Source of the DNA: Ophiura sarsii
Lineage: Eukaryota > Echinodermata > Ophiuroidea > Amphilepidida > Ophiuridae
Reading direction: 5' to 3'
Assembly (NCBI GenBank): GCA_035610835.1
Contig: CM069446.1
Location: forward strand, 52,914,934 to 52,978,933
DNA length: 64,000 nucleotides
Positions 36,801-48,800 of this stretch are shown here, in pieces (position 1 is the first letter of the stretch; the number at the start of each line of letters is the position of its first letter). The notes below the pieces were generated by a model that was given only the letters and a program-made list of their open reading frames with translations, was not told the DNA's origin and ran no database searches. A program made the position numbers and the translations under genes.

Positions 36801-39800
36801 TAAAACAGCGCTCTAAAAGTCAGTCCTTTCACTTACAGATATTCTGTGGCGTTCAAATGAACTGAATTGCAAGAGTTCAATGGAATAAATAACGAGTATT
36901 GAATTAAGGCCTGCAGAATAAATTGTTTTTTGTTGTCCTTCACACCTCTCATGAGGAATAGTGATTCAGGCAAATTGTCAAATACTGGGTAAAACCTAAC
37001 CAAAAATCACTATAAATGTTATGCAGCGTATGAAAAGGGGATGGGACTTTGCATGTGAAGTCAATTTTGAGTTTGTCATATGTGCTCTCAGAGCATTTGC
37101 TAAGCTTTAAAATGACACCTAATACAGATTTTATGAGTGAAAACAACTATTAAATTCTTAATATCTTCTATATTTTTTCTGTCCGTTTCCATCTATATCT
37201 CGAAAAACACACAGCTGCAAAGTACCCCCCTTTTGATGTGCTGCATCACATCTTATCTACTTTTGGAAAAAAAGGTGAGACTTCCACATTAGCTGACGTA
37301 CAAGTAAATACTTTGAAAATATGAGGAAAAGAAGGTTAATATTTCTTTTTCGTTTCCTTAAAACCATTGACTTTATGTTTTCAAAAAGGTTTAAGATTAA
37401 GGACAAAATTGAAGCAAAATTCGGAGCCTAAATAAATTCTAAAGTCAACTTTTGTAGTCTCTTACAAAGGAAATGTGTAGCATTTAAGCTTGCTATTATG
37501 TGATGTGATCATTCAAAACCAGTCTGAAGTCGAAAATATCTAATATTGTATAGGTCATTTGCAAAGCTACATTTTGCAGAAAACCCCATCACAAATGGAC
37601 ACTTAATTCCATAGATATGAGCAATAAGGGACAAGGGTTTTCAAAACAATAAAAAACAACAATATTTCTATCCTTTGTTTCGTCATATCTCAAAATCAAT
37701 ACTTCTGACTTCAGACTGATTTTGCTTGATAACATCACTTAATACTGATAAATACAGTTAGCCTCTTACCCAGGACATGTCTCGGTTCCGCCGCCGTGTA
37801 GTCTGGCGTGTTCTTATCATCACAATTGTAGAATAGTAACATGGTGCCTTTCAAACAGACTGTAAAACGATAACATTCAAAATATTACATATTGAGAACA
37901 GATAATTTAAAATGGATACAACATATTATGCCTGTAAAAGATTACAATTAACATTGGATTAACCATCCTTGAAATAGCAGTCCATGGTAATGACCTCATG
38001 ATGGGAGAGGGGGAGGGGGATAAGGGGATCTGGTGCCCGGGGGGGGGGGGGGGTACTCGGATTTGGTTTGGTCGGGGGTGTGCCGCTGGAGATTCAAAAC
38101 CCCTACCCATTTCTAAGGGTGTTTTTAGGGGTTTTGCTTCATTTTAGACCAAATTTTCGCGAAAATAGACCTAATTTTGGCAAATTTTGGCAAAAATAGA
38201 AAAACAGGACCCATGTCTAAGGATTTTTCAGTTGAAAAGCCTACCCATGGCTAAGGATGTCTCATGAAAAAACGACCCACTGGAGCGGCACGTCCCCGTA
38301 TGCCTTACATATGTGAGTACCCCTCCCGGGATCTGGTGTGTTCTTATCATCAGAATAGTAACACGTGCCTTTCAAACAGACTGTAAAACGATAACCATTC
38401 AAATATTTCATATTGAAATTAGATTATTTTAAATGGATTATACACAGTGTGTCTGTTAAATATTACAATTGACATAGGATTAATCTTCCTTGAAATATCA
38501 GTTTATGGTAATGACATATGCGGAGGGGAGGGGGTGCATTAAAGTATTATAACATACACAGCCACAGCAAAGCCTTTTAAACCAAGTTTTACACCAGTAC
38601 AATGCTGGGGTTCAGATAAAAATAACCCCTAATGCATTTTCACAGCAAATCCAACTCATAAACAAGGCTTTGTATCAAAATTACACCTAAGTTGGAAAAG
38701 TTGATTTGCTGACGCTCAATACAGATATATATATATCTATGGTAAACTCATAAACGTTTCTATCATATAAACTTCCACATGATAGGACGCACGATAACAA
38801 CAAATACACATGGGAAACAGGAAAGAATGATCAAATAAATTCAGCTGATAAGTTTGAAATTCTCATGCCTCTGGCCTGATTGATACATCAGGGTTATGCC
38901 AGCTTCAAAACAGTCTTTCAGATTTACTCCAAATGTGAAATAAACAACAATGGTGCTCCATCATCAATAGGGTCACACAGAATCAGTCATGATCCAGAGA
39001 ACAATGACGACGTATCCAAGATATGCAGGCTTAGCATCTGGCCATCTTGGAGAAGACGATTTGGAAGAAAAAACCATTTGGGAGCAGATCATTATAACTG
39101 TCAAGGCAAGAAAGACATAGCAAGCCAAGACACCAGGGCTCAAAATACACAGGGGCAGAGGGGGATTAGCCCCAGTTTTTAAAAAAAAATAGCCCCCTGA
39201 GAAAAGTTTGACCTATATGGTAAAATGTACTAAAAGGCTGGTTTTTGGCAGCTTTTGCTCAAAATAGCCCACATAGCCCAAAAAGTATTTTAACCCCTGC
39301 AAGACATGTCTTAGACCTTTCTTCAAATGTTTGCAGTAGTTGGACTGTTCTAGCCAAAAAGGTTGCAGTCTTGTAAATAGGAACCAATTCAGGAACCAAT
39401 TGCAGAAATGTCTTCGATTACAATAGATGAGTAGAATATGAGGAGTATAACGTTTCTGCGGGTAATTACCAAATCGTTCCTCTTTCAATTCTATTGTGAC
39501 ATTGACTTCCTTATTGCCTTTGCTTCCTTAATAGTATCAATGACAGCATGGGGATAGTTCCCTGTGGAGGGAGAGGGGGAGGTACTGAAAGAGCATTTGG
39601 TATTGGTGTCCTGGTGTTGGCAAAATGAAAATGGATTCCAACATTCACCAATTTTGGATCCTTGTAATACCCAAGGTGCAAAAGTCATCATTATATTTGT
39701 GAATTTTGCTACCTGAAAAGTGTTAATGCCAGCATGTGGAGGGAGTGGGGGTACTAAAAAGCATTTGATATTATTGGTATGCTGGTGTTGGCAAAATGAA

Positions 39801-42800
39801 AATGGACTCCCAACATTCACCAATTTTGGATCCTTGTAATACTCAAGGTGCAAAAGTCCTCGCCATATTTGTGAATTTTGCTTCCTAAAAAGTGTTAATG
39901 CCAGTATTTTTTCAATTTCAATCAATCTTCTCTACCACTTACCCAACATTTCAAACAATGTAGCCCACACCACATCAGCAATATTCAAAGCTCCCGCCAA
40001 AGAAAGGAAAGTAAAAACCACTCAAGCAGAACAAATCCTGGTTTATTTGCGGATTAATAATCAGAATTTATCTCCAAATTTCACCCACAAAAGTATGCAA
40101 ATAATAAATAGTTATACATGTAATGTGAAAAGTTGAGATATGGCCACCACAAATAAACCCTGTCCTATGGACAGATGGATATCTCAGGTAGGGTTAGTAA
40201 GTTCATAGATTTTTAAATTGATCATTTCGACCAACATTTAAATTTACCATCTTTACCAGAAAGTCTGTATTTTCCATCAGAAATGTCTGATTTCCAAAAT
40301 CTAAAATTCTTACGAAAGCTGGGCGTTTGCGCAAGATAAATGTGAAAACGGTACAGTTCTTTCTGATACACCCTGTAAGTGCCAAAAATTGATTCTTTGA
40401 CTCATTCACTTTCCAATGGTCAAATGCATAAAGAAAGGGAATGGGGATAACCTTACCCCAATAGTCTTTCCATGTTCTCTTGGCAGCCCTCTCCACTTTC
40501 TTCTTTCTCTGTACCAGCATACTCTTGACGGTCAGCCATCCTGCTTTGCGGATTGCCCCCCTCTGTTGAAAGCAGGTAATCTGGGTGTGGTGTGAACTTA
40601 GAGATTGATTCTCGTCGTCTTCGTTGCTCTCCTCCTGTTTTGAAACAAGTAAAGGTTAAAGGTTAATGTTAGCTATTCTTCCAAATGAACTTCCTCCCAA
40701 AGCATATACCTAAGGCCCGGAAGAAAACGCAATCTCGGTTTTCACAGCGTGATTCTCGCTTTTGGTAGCATTTCTCACTTCTCATATGGCAGCTATTAAT
40801 TGGAATATAATGAATATTATGAAGCCTCTCTATCAGGAATAACTTGCAAAATTATATGCTGTTATGTAGGTAAGAAACTTGGAAAAAAATAAGCTTATTT
40901 ACTTTCTAAAATTCAGTTTCCATGGCCCGTCCATTGAAACCAAACATTATCTTAACAAAAATGTTAGGTTCCGTTGCTAATGTTATTGTGTTGTTTGGGG
41001 GCATTACGGTAAGGACCAATGAAATTGGGGGTCAAGATAGATTGTAGACCAATCAGAGGCTTTATGGATTAGGCCGCCATGTTTGGTTTGGCGTAAATTT
41101 CATTCTCTGACAAGATAGCATTGAGAAAGGAGCAGTCAAATTTTTACCCACCCACCACTCCCATGAGGTTATAGTCACGTCAGTTAGGGTGGCACGTGAA
41201 CAGCAGTTTTTTTGTGAATTTTATAAAATGTCACTTTTAAAATATATATTACACATGTAATACAATAAGTAAATCGCGTAGTAGCCAACTTATGTTTCAT
41301 TAAAGAATATAATGATAAGAAAGGTTCAGCCATTTAATTTTACCATATATCATTTGCTCAAATCCGTGGCAGGTTAATGTGTAGTATAACAAATCAATGT
41401 AATTCCTAGGTATTCACTGGGGGGTTGGTGACCGTTTGGGTAGTTACTTCAGGCGAACGAGTTGAAATGTTTATACACAGGTGATCCAGCGGTGAAGAAG
41501 AGTAAACTAATTATTTGGGATGAAACACAAAGATGTTGTGAACATCCGGGTTTAAAAGAAATGTAATCAGGCTGAATTTGGATACATTCACAAAGGCATG
41601 TTGTATGAATTAAACAATTTATTTTGATGAACACAGCTTTTACTTCTAGGTAGTCTCTGTGAACATCGTGGTTGAAATAAATGTAATCTAGCTGAATTCT
41701 TATTTTGGATGAACAGAACTTTTACTCCAAAGTAGTTACTGGGGGGTTGTGTCGCCTGGGCGACCGCATCAGGCACGAGTTGTGAACATCCGTGGTTGAA
41801 ATAAATGTAGAGCTAGATTATTGTTACATTCATAAATGCCTGTTGTATGTTGTAGGAAATAAAATGTGTTTCCTTCTTTATAATGCCTGACATGAGGCAC
41901 AAACAGATCAATGTTTCCTTGTTTAATTTTTCCATGTGGTGATAATAGAATTCAAGGAGCGATAATTTCGTTTTTGTTATTGCGTGAGAATAAGTGACAG
42001 CTTTTGATCGCGGTACAATCTCGCATTAATATCACACAATTTCTTGGTTTTTGATGGCAAAATAGCAAAATCTCGGTTTATCTCGCTTTTGCTTAAAAGT
42101 GTGTGCGTTTTTTACCAAAATCAATTGCGTTTTATTCCGGGGCTTACATATACCTACTTGTTATGCCCGGTTAGCATATTTGAGACATTACCTTTTGGAA
42201 TCATGTTTGGTTGTTTGTTTGTTGGAGTGTTTGTTAACATGGTCGGTCCGTATGGACACACCGACATACGCCTGGGTCCTGAAGGGACCAGTATAAACTT
42301 TGAGGGATTAACCATCATCATATATTTCCTATTTGAAAATTAGCTATAGAATACCCTGCCATTTAACTGTTACTGTTCACTGTGTGTGTATATAAAAAAT
42401 TAAAGCTTCCATTGAAAAATGAAACATTTGTTGGTAGGTATACTACTATCCAAAATCTGAAAAATGTACTGTTGGCTATTCTGTATTGTGGATTTGCCTC
42501 GCATCATATGATACAAACATCTGATGGGTATCATCTGCCCTGACTATTTTATTTCTTACTATGTGGTGGTAAGACAAACTCGCCTATAGTATTATAGGAA
42601 AACACATAAGAAATGTACTGTTGGAAAGATGGTCTTGTATAATACCACTTCGCCTATTTGTGCATTCATGGGTATCTTTATAGCATTTTTTAAAAATTCT
42701 ATTTCCAACCACAGGGCATATGGACACCATTTAGGAAACAAATGTATTGTGTCAACTTTCCTAATTTACATTCAATGATAGTTGTTCAATTGCTGATAAT

Positions 42801-45800
42801 ATGACAGCTTAATTGAGTCACTAGGGATATTCTGTTTGATATGTTGGTCAGTTTGCTGTATAGTTTGGTATAGGGATGACTCACTCCCCTATCTATTAAT
42901 TGTCAGTCTTTATTGCATTCTATTCTGAATTTATGTTAACGCTTTCCACGCGGCAAGCGTCTGCAGACGACAGTTCCAAAATTTCACTCAATTTTTCAAA
43001 AATGTCAACATTATTGAATTACATCACCATATTTGGAATCACAATGATAAATGCTTTAAAATAAGTAAACATGCCTAGTATTGGTTCAGTAATTCTTGAG
43101 ATAGACTTTAAAAGTTATGGAAAGGTTTCTGAAAAATATGTTTTGCATATGGTAAAATAGCCGCGTGGAAAGTGTTAAGAACATGGATATTTATATATTC
43201 AAATGGGAAATGGTCGTCTGTGGTTGGGAGGCTCTCTTTAAAGAGGCACATTTTATGATGCCAGCCATTTCTCCTTAAGAAAATACACATATTATTTCGG
43301 TAGTGAAATAGAGCAGAAAACCATGACTAATTCTACTGATAGTTCAGCTCAGCAGTTTCATGTTCACGGGACACTAAATTCAAGTCAAACTTAGGACGAT
43401 ATTGGCTCTTTTATGGGTAACATAAACTATAAATACTAGGGAAATGGTAAAAATACTAGCGTAACAGTGATGAAAGATGAGGGGAAAGTTTCACTATTGC
43501 TCGATATTGATATATTATATACATTGCATCTCAATTAAATTCCTAGTTTTCGTAGCTAGGTGAATGCCTACTCGGTATGTGCTTTGTGCTATCCTACTGT
43601 CATAATGCTATGGATAAAATTCAAGCTATTTTACACAAGCAAGTTTTTTTTCCTGTTCTCAGAGCTGCGTCCAGATGCATGACATTTTCAAAAATTTCCC
43701 AAACATTACAAAACATATTTCAAACATGTTTTTTCAATGTCGGTCAGCCCGTACAGAACAGGTTTTGTTGTTGTTACCAAATGCTAAACTTTTGAGGTGT
43801 CAGGTAATTGCATGACATCGTATGAAACCTCGAGAAGTACAGAGATTAATGGTTGAAATGCCCAGGGTCCTAGCTAGCTGTTGTACTGGGCTATTCCACT
43901 TGAAATCCATACACCCCCCTATGGAAGACATTATACCTTAACACTTTCCACGCGGCTATTAATTTTACCATATACAAAACATATTTTTCAGAAAACTTTC
44001 CTAAATGGCAAGGTCTATCTGAAGTATTACTGAACCAATACTAGGCATGTTTGTACTTATGTCAATGCATTTCTCATGGTGGTTCCAAATATGGTAATGA
44101 AATTCAATAATTTTGATATTTTTTAAACATTTTGTGAAATTTTGGAATGTCGTCTGCAGCCGCCTGCCGCATGGAAAGTGTTAACCTACGCTGCGGTGTG
44201 CTCGTCCCACCCAGCGCGGCAGTTTTTTGATGAAATAATGGCCCCAGGCTATATACTTGGCGTAGTATACTGAGCCAAGTATGGTTGACCCCCGTGGCCT
44301 AGTGGTAAGTCATTCGCCTCTGAACCCAGAGGTCCGAGATTCGAGCCCTGAGGGCGTTGGGCCTTTTCCCCCCTCGCTTTTTGGCTGCAAAAAAAAATCT
44401 TTAGAAAAGGTGACTCGGGTTTAGTGTTAATCTTCGCTACAGGGAGTGTGACTTTCAAGTGAGGTTACCTGCATGGGTAAGTCCATTTGAAATATATACT
44501 TCCTGTGTGGATAATTAAGGTATGTCTTCCATAGGGTGTATGGAATTCAAATGGAATAGCCCATTACGGCATTATGCAACAACATGCTATCTTTGCTATC
44601 CACGGCCTTTTAGATAAAAACAAGGAAACAAACTTTTGTATTAGTAAACTAATTTGGTGTTGTTACTAAATTTAGCACAATTCTTTTAGGTCAACTATAT
44701 TATGTTTCCCTGGTAATTTAAAGAAAATCAAATGATTGGTGATGTTTACATGAACTAATGAACCAGATACTTCTCCTCCTTCACTTTCCTCCCTCACAAA
44801 TAGGTTTGGGTTTAGTCGACAATAAAAAATGTTCTACGCGCATCAAATGTGATGCAACATGATTGATTGAGGCACAACATGGCAGTAGCTAATTTGATTT
44901 AAGAGCACAAATGTGGGACACGGTCATAATAAGTCAAATTCATAAGAAGTCTTACTTTTGATCTTTTACACATCTTGTATCCGACCAAAGATTAAACTCT
45001 ATGAAAAGAGAGAGTTAAACTATATTTAGAGGTATTGAATTTTCATTTACTCCATTGATTTGTTAACAAAACCAAGATTTAAAATGGCAATAACTTGACC
45101 ATTTGTATCTGATGTTTTTTGAGACAAAGTGATTTTCAATGATCGGTAACTTTGGTATATTAGGAAGTGATATCAACATTGAGTTTGGTACCCCTGAACC
45201 CTAACCCTTGAGGCACCTTTTCCAATTTGTTTCCCTTCTTTTCGCGGCTCAGTATACTTCGCCATGTATATAGCCTGGGGCCATTATATCATTGAAAAAC
45301 TATCACGCTGGGTGACACAAGCACACCGCATCGTAGTAATTCATAGTACTCAAGAGGGTTAGGGTTAACTTATACATATTACCATGATATCAATAACTCA
45401 ATATTCGTATTTCCCGCAGTGTGCCTCATTTACTTGTGTTGGGTCACAAATGATTGTTGATGCTCTTGGTCAATGTACACAGAAGAGCTGGGTAAACCCA
45501 CCCCCCAATTTCCTCCTTCATAATACATTTTGGTTACCAGGGATGTAGTAAGTTTATTTTAATTTTGATTGGTATTTTTTATTATGTTTTTATACAGACA
45601 AGCTCATTTTCTTGATCAAATAACTCGTAAAACTTTAGTTACAGCCTTGATTCAGTGCTATTTTGACTATTCTTGTTCATCTTGGTTTTCCGGTCTTTCT
45701 AAAAAACTCCAAAATAGACTTCAGGTCACTCAAAATAAGGTTGTTAGATTTGTTCTTGGTTTTGATTCAAGAACACATGTTGGCCAGGCTGAACTTGACA

Positions 45801-48800
45801 GATTGGGTTTTTTAAATGTTGATGATAGAGTTAAGCAAATGAAGTTGAACCATGCCTTCAAAATTTTTAATAACATCTCACCAGGTTATCTTAGTGAACT
45901 TTTTATGAAAGTATCAGAAATCCATCGCTATAATACCAGGGATAGCCACCTTAATTTTGTCATTCCAAGGGTCCGGGGGCAACTTGGCAGCAACACCTTC
46001 CAATGTACTGCGGTTGGGGCATGGAACTCTCTTCCAGGCGATATTAAATCGAGCAATACTTATGCTTACTTCAAAAAAGAAGTAAAATCTCATCTTGCAA
46101 TGAAAGCCAGATTGAGAGAGGGAGGGGGTACCATGCCTTGACTTGTTAGTTGTTTCTCTCTTTTTTGTGTTGTTATTTTGTAAGGACCCCAATGGAAATA
46201 AGCTCTTGTGGCTTTTTGGGCTATCCTTGGTCTTATCAACATGCTTTCTGTCTGTGTTTTTTACTATTGTCTTTTATATTTATTATATTTGATTATTGTA
46301 TGTTCCATCTATTTATGTGTATAAATGTGCAATGTTGATTTGGCTAAATAAATATGAAATGAAATGAAATGAAATGAAATGCTTATCTTTTATATTATAT
46401 TATTTTCTGTACAGCGCATTGATCGTGTTTTTGGAAATGCGCTTAATAAATCACGTTTTCATTCATTCATTCATTCATTCATTCATTAAAGTGTAGCGAA
46501 CGAAGTGCAGTGGGTCACGGCATGGGGTCCAGAGGCCTGATTAATGGTGTTAAGGTATTTTTTAATGCACTTTGAGGGTTCCTGCCACCTAATTTCTTAT
46601 TTTAAGAGGCAGTTTAATGATTCTATCCATAAAAAAAAATTAAAACATTAAAACAATAAAACATTTTTTTTTTTAATTAATTTTTTTTTTTTAATTTTTT
46701 TAAATTTTTTAGTGCCAGCGTGAGTGCCGGCTACACCGAACCGATGCCTACCGGCGTAGCTACATTCCTGTTGGATACAGCGATAAACAATTCCAACTAA
46801 ACTGTTCTACGGATGAACGGATCTCTCAGGTTGGGTCGGTTGGGCTTTTTTCCCTTCAAATTAACACAAATAATCTGATAATATTTTCCCTTTTTGGGGG
46901 GACAAACTGATAAACAAATGTAGGTCAAAATACCACATTGTGGTCAGGCCGATAGAACAGAACTTCATGTTTTCTCGCCACCTAATGGTGATATAATCTA
47001 ATCCAATACTTCAAATCTGAAAAGGTTTTATTGCGGTGTTATCTTACATATTGGATTTTAAATTGATACTGTTTCCCATTACAGCAGACACAATTTGTTG
47101 TGCGCTAGATCATTTAAAGCCGTTAACACATACATCCCTGCTATAACCAACTCAAAATTGATGAATATATCCAAAGCCTTTACACCCCCACTCCCAGGCT
47201 CTAAATAAGCAGGTCTTGAACAGGAGCTACTTTTTAATATTTCGACAGAAAATGGCTCCTGGTCTATACTTTAGGGCCAAAAAAAGAGTTGACTTGCCCT
47301 TTCAGGGCCAGAGTCTGGGTCGGACGGTCTGATATATTTTGTTGTTGTAGATTTTTTAAAATTTAAACAGGGAGATACTACACAAAAACACTTTTTAAAA
47401 AAAAAAGTTGAATTTTTTCTTTGATTTTTTTTAGACAATCAGATACTACTCAAAAACATGTTTTCATCTTTCATTATTGTAATGTGCTGCTTTCATTTTT
47501 TTTTTTTTTTTAAACTTTGAAAAAAAAAATATAAAAAAAAATAGCGACCCTAAGATTTCCGAAAATTTGGGTCGGTCGGAAAGGGCAAGTCAACTTTTTT
47601 TGTTGCCTTACTGTGCAAAGTTTGGAGCCAAAACTTGGTAACCAGTGGGTAAAAAACCTTGGGAGCCCAATATTTAGAGGTTTTCCCCCTCTTTAAATGA
47701 TGAATGGACAGTTACTATCCAGGCAGTAAATGATGGCACACTTTGGAACATAGTTGGTCAAATGCTACCCCTGTCTCCCAAATCAATGTTGTTCACAGTT
47801 GTGCCTTCAGCAGCGAAAGTAAGTAGACCGAAAATTGATTGGTGGGGAAGGGCAAGCAAACAGGTGAATGGGAAGGTCTCATGTATCCTTTGAATGTAGA
47901 CTTTTCAATTTTCACAACACATTTGACACGGCAGATAATAAGTAACACTTTCCACGTGGCTGGCATCTGCAGACGACATTACAAAATTTCACAAAATGTT
48001 TCAAAAATGTCAAAATTGTTGAATTTCTTTACCATATTTGGAATCACCGCGAGACATGCATTGAAATAAGTACAAACATGCCTAGTATTGGTTCAGTAAT
48101 CCTGAAGATAGTCTTTGAAAATGGGGAAAAGTTTCTGAAAATCTGTTTTGTATAATGGTTAAACTAATCATAGCCACGTGGAAAGGGTTAACACAACTGA
48201 AGTGTGCCAGCTATTTTTTTCTGGGGTTGTAGATCGTAAGCCCTTACACTATCCCCACTTTCAATCGCAAAATAGATCGACTTTAAACATCAGCGCAATC
48301 AATTACCGCTACACGATAAATCCTTCACAGCAGTCCCTTTAATGGCACCCAGAGGAGTGGAGACTGTCTGCATTCTCTGAAGTAGTAATTTATCGAATCA
48401 CCACTATAAATATTACTACTAAAAATTGTTTCATAATTCATTCTGGATGGTCTGTCTAGAGCAGTTATGTATATTTAGTCGTAAGGAGGAGTATTGCACA
48501 TATTGAAACTTGTGAAAGACCGTGTTGCACATATTCTGCGAAATTAATTAGTTAAAAGCAATTAAAAATGTCCACCACAATGCATTGCGTTTTTGCAAAA
48601 TGCCCTAATTCTGGTCTCCAATTTGTCTCGGTTCCCATAGACATATGCACACAATCATGGCTTCATAGCGCGTTCATAGTTGGAGCTCTTAGGTTCTAGT
48701 TTACATCAATAAATAAATTAGTTATCAGTGTTCCTTTTTTTCTTATATCTAAAACTTAAGAGCTCGACAAATGCATTGTGTGAAAAAAGCTTTAGTTGGT

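Larger units (their letters stand above)
37801..38530 (-). repeat. Tandem duplication of half of exon 4 plus upstream intron, split by a transposon
   Basis: Unit A (37801 to about 38020) and unit B (38331 to about 38530) align along their length: TCTGG(C/T)GTGTTCTTATC, GCCTTTCAAACAGACTGTAA, then AACGATAA, then GGATTAA..TCCTTGAAATA and ATGGTAATGAC. Removing the transposon at 38036-38330 and one ATCTGGTG joins A directly to B. Confidence 0.9.
43888..44572. mobile_element. MITE with CATTTGAAATCCATACACC ends, copy 1, interrupted
   Basis: Left TGGGCTATTCCACTTGAAAT then CCATACACCCCCCTATGGAA; right TATGTCTTCCATAGGGTGTA, then CAAATGGAATAGCCCA. A TTAA MITE (43942-44180) and a tRNA-like segment (44187-44436) lie between. 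Confidence 0.8.

Noticed and set aside
39491..39925. 144-codon minus-strand gene
   Set aside because: The repeated peptide pattern comes directly from the 180-bp DNA duplication; no domain and no splice-consistent context.
44284..44365. Functional tRNA gene
   Set aside because: The anticodon arm does not give a 7-nt loop with a 5-bp stem, and it lies between repeat pieces; SINE or pseudogene is more likely.
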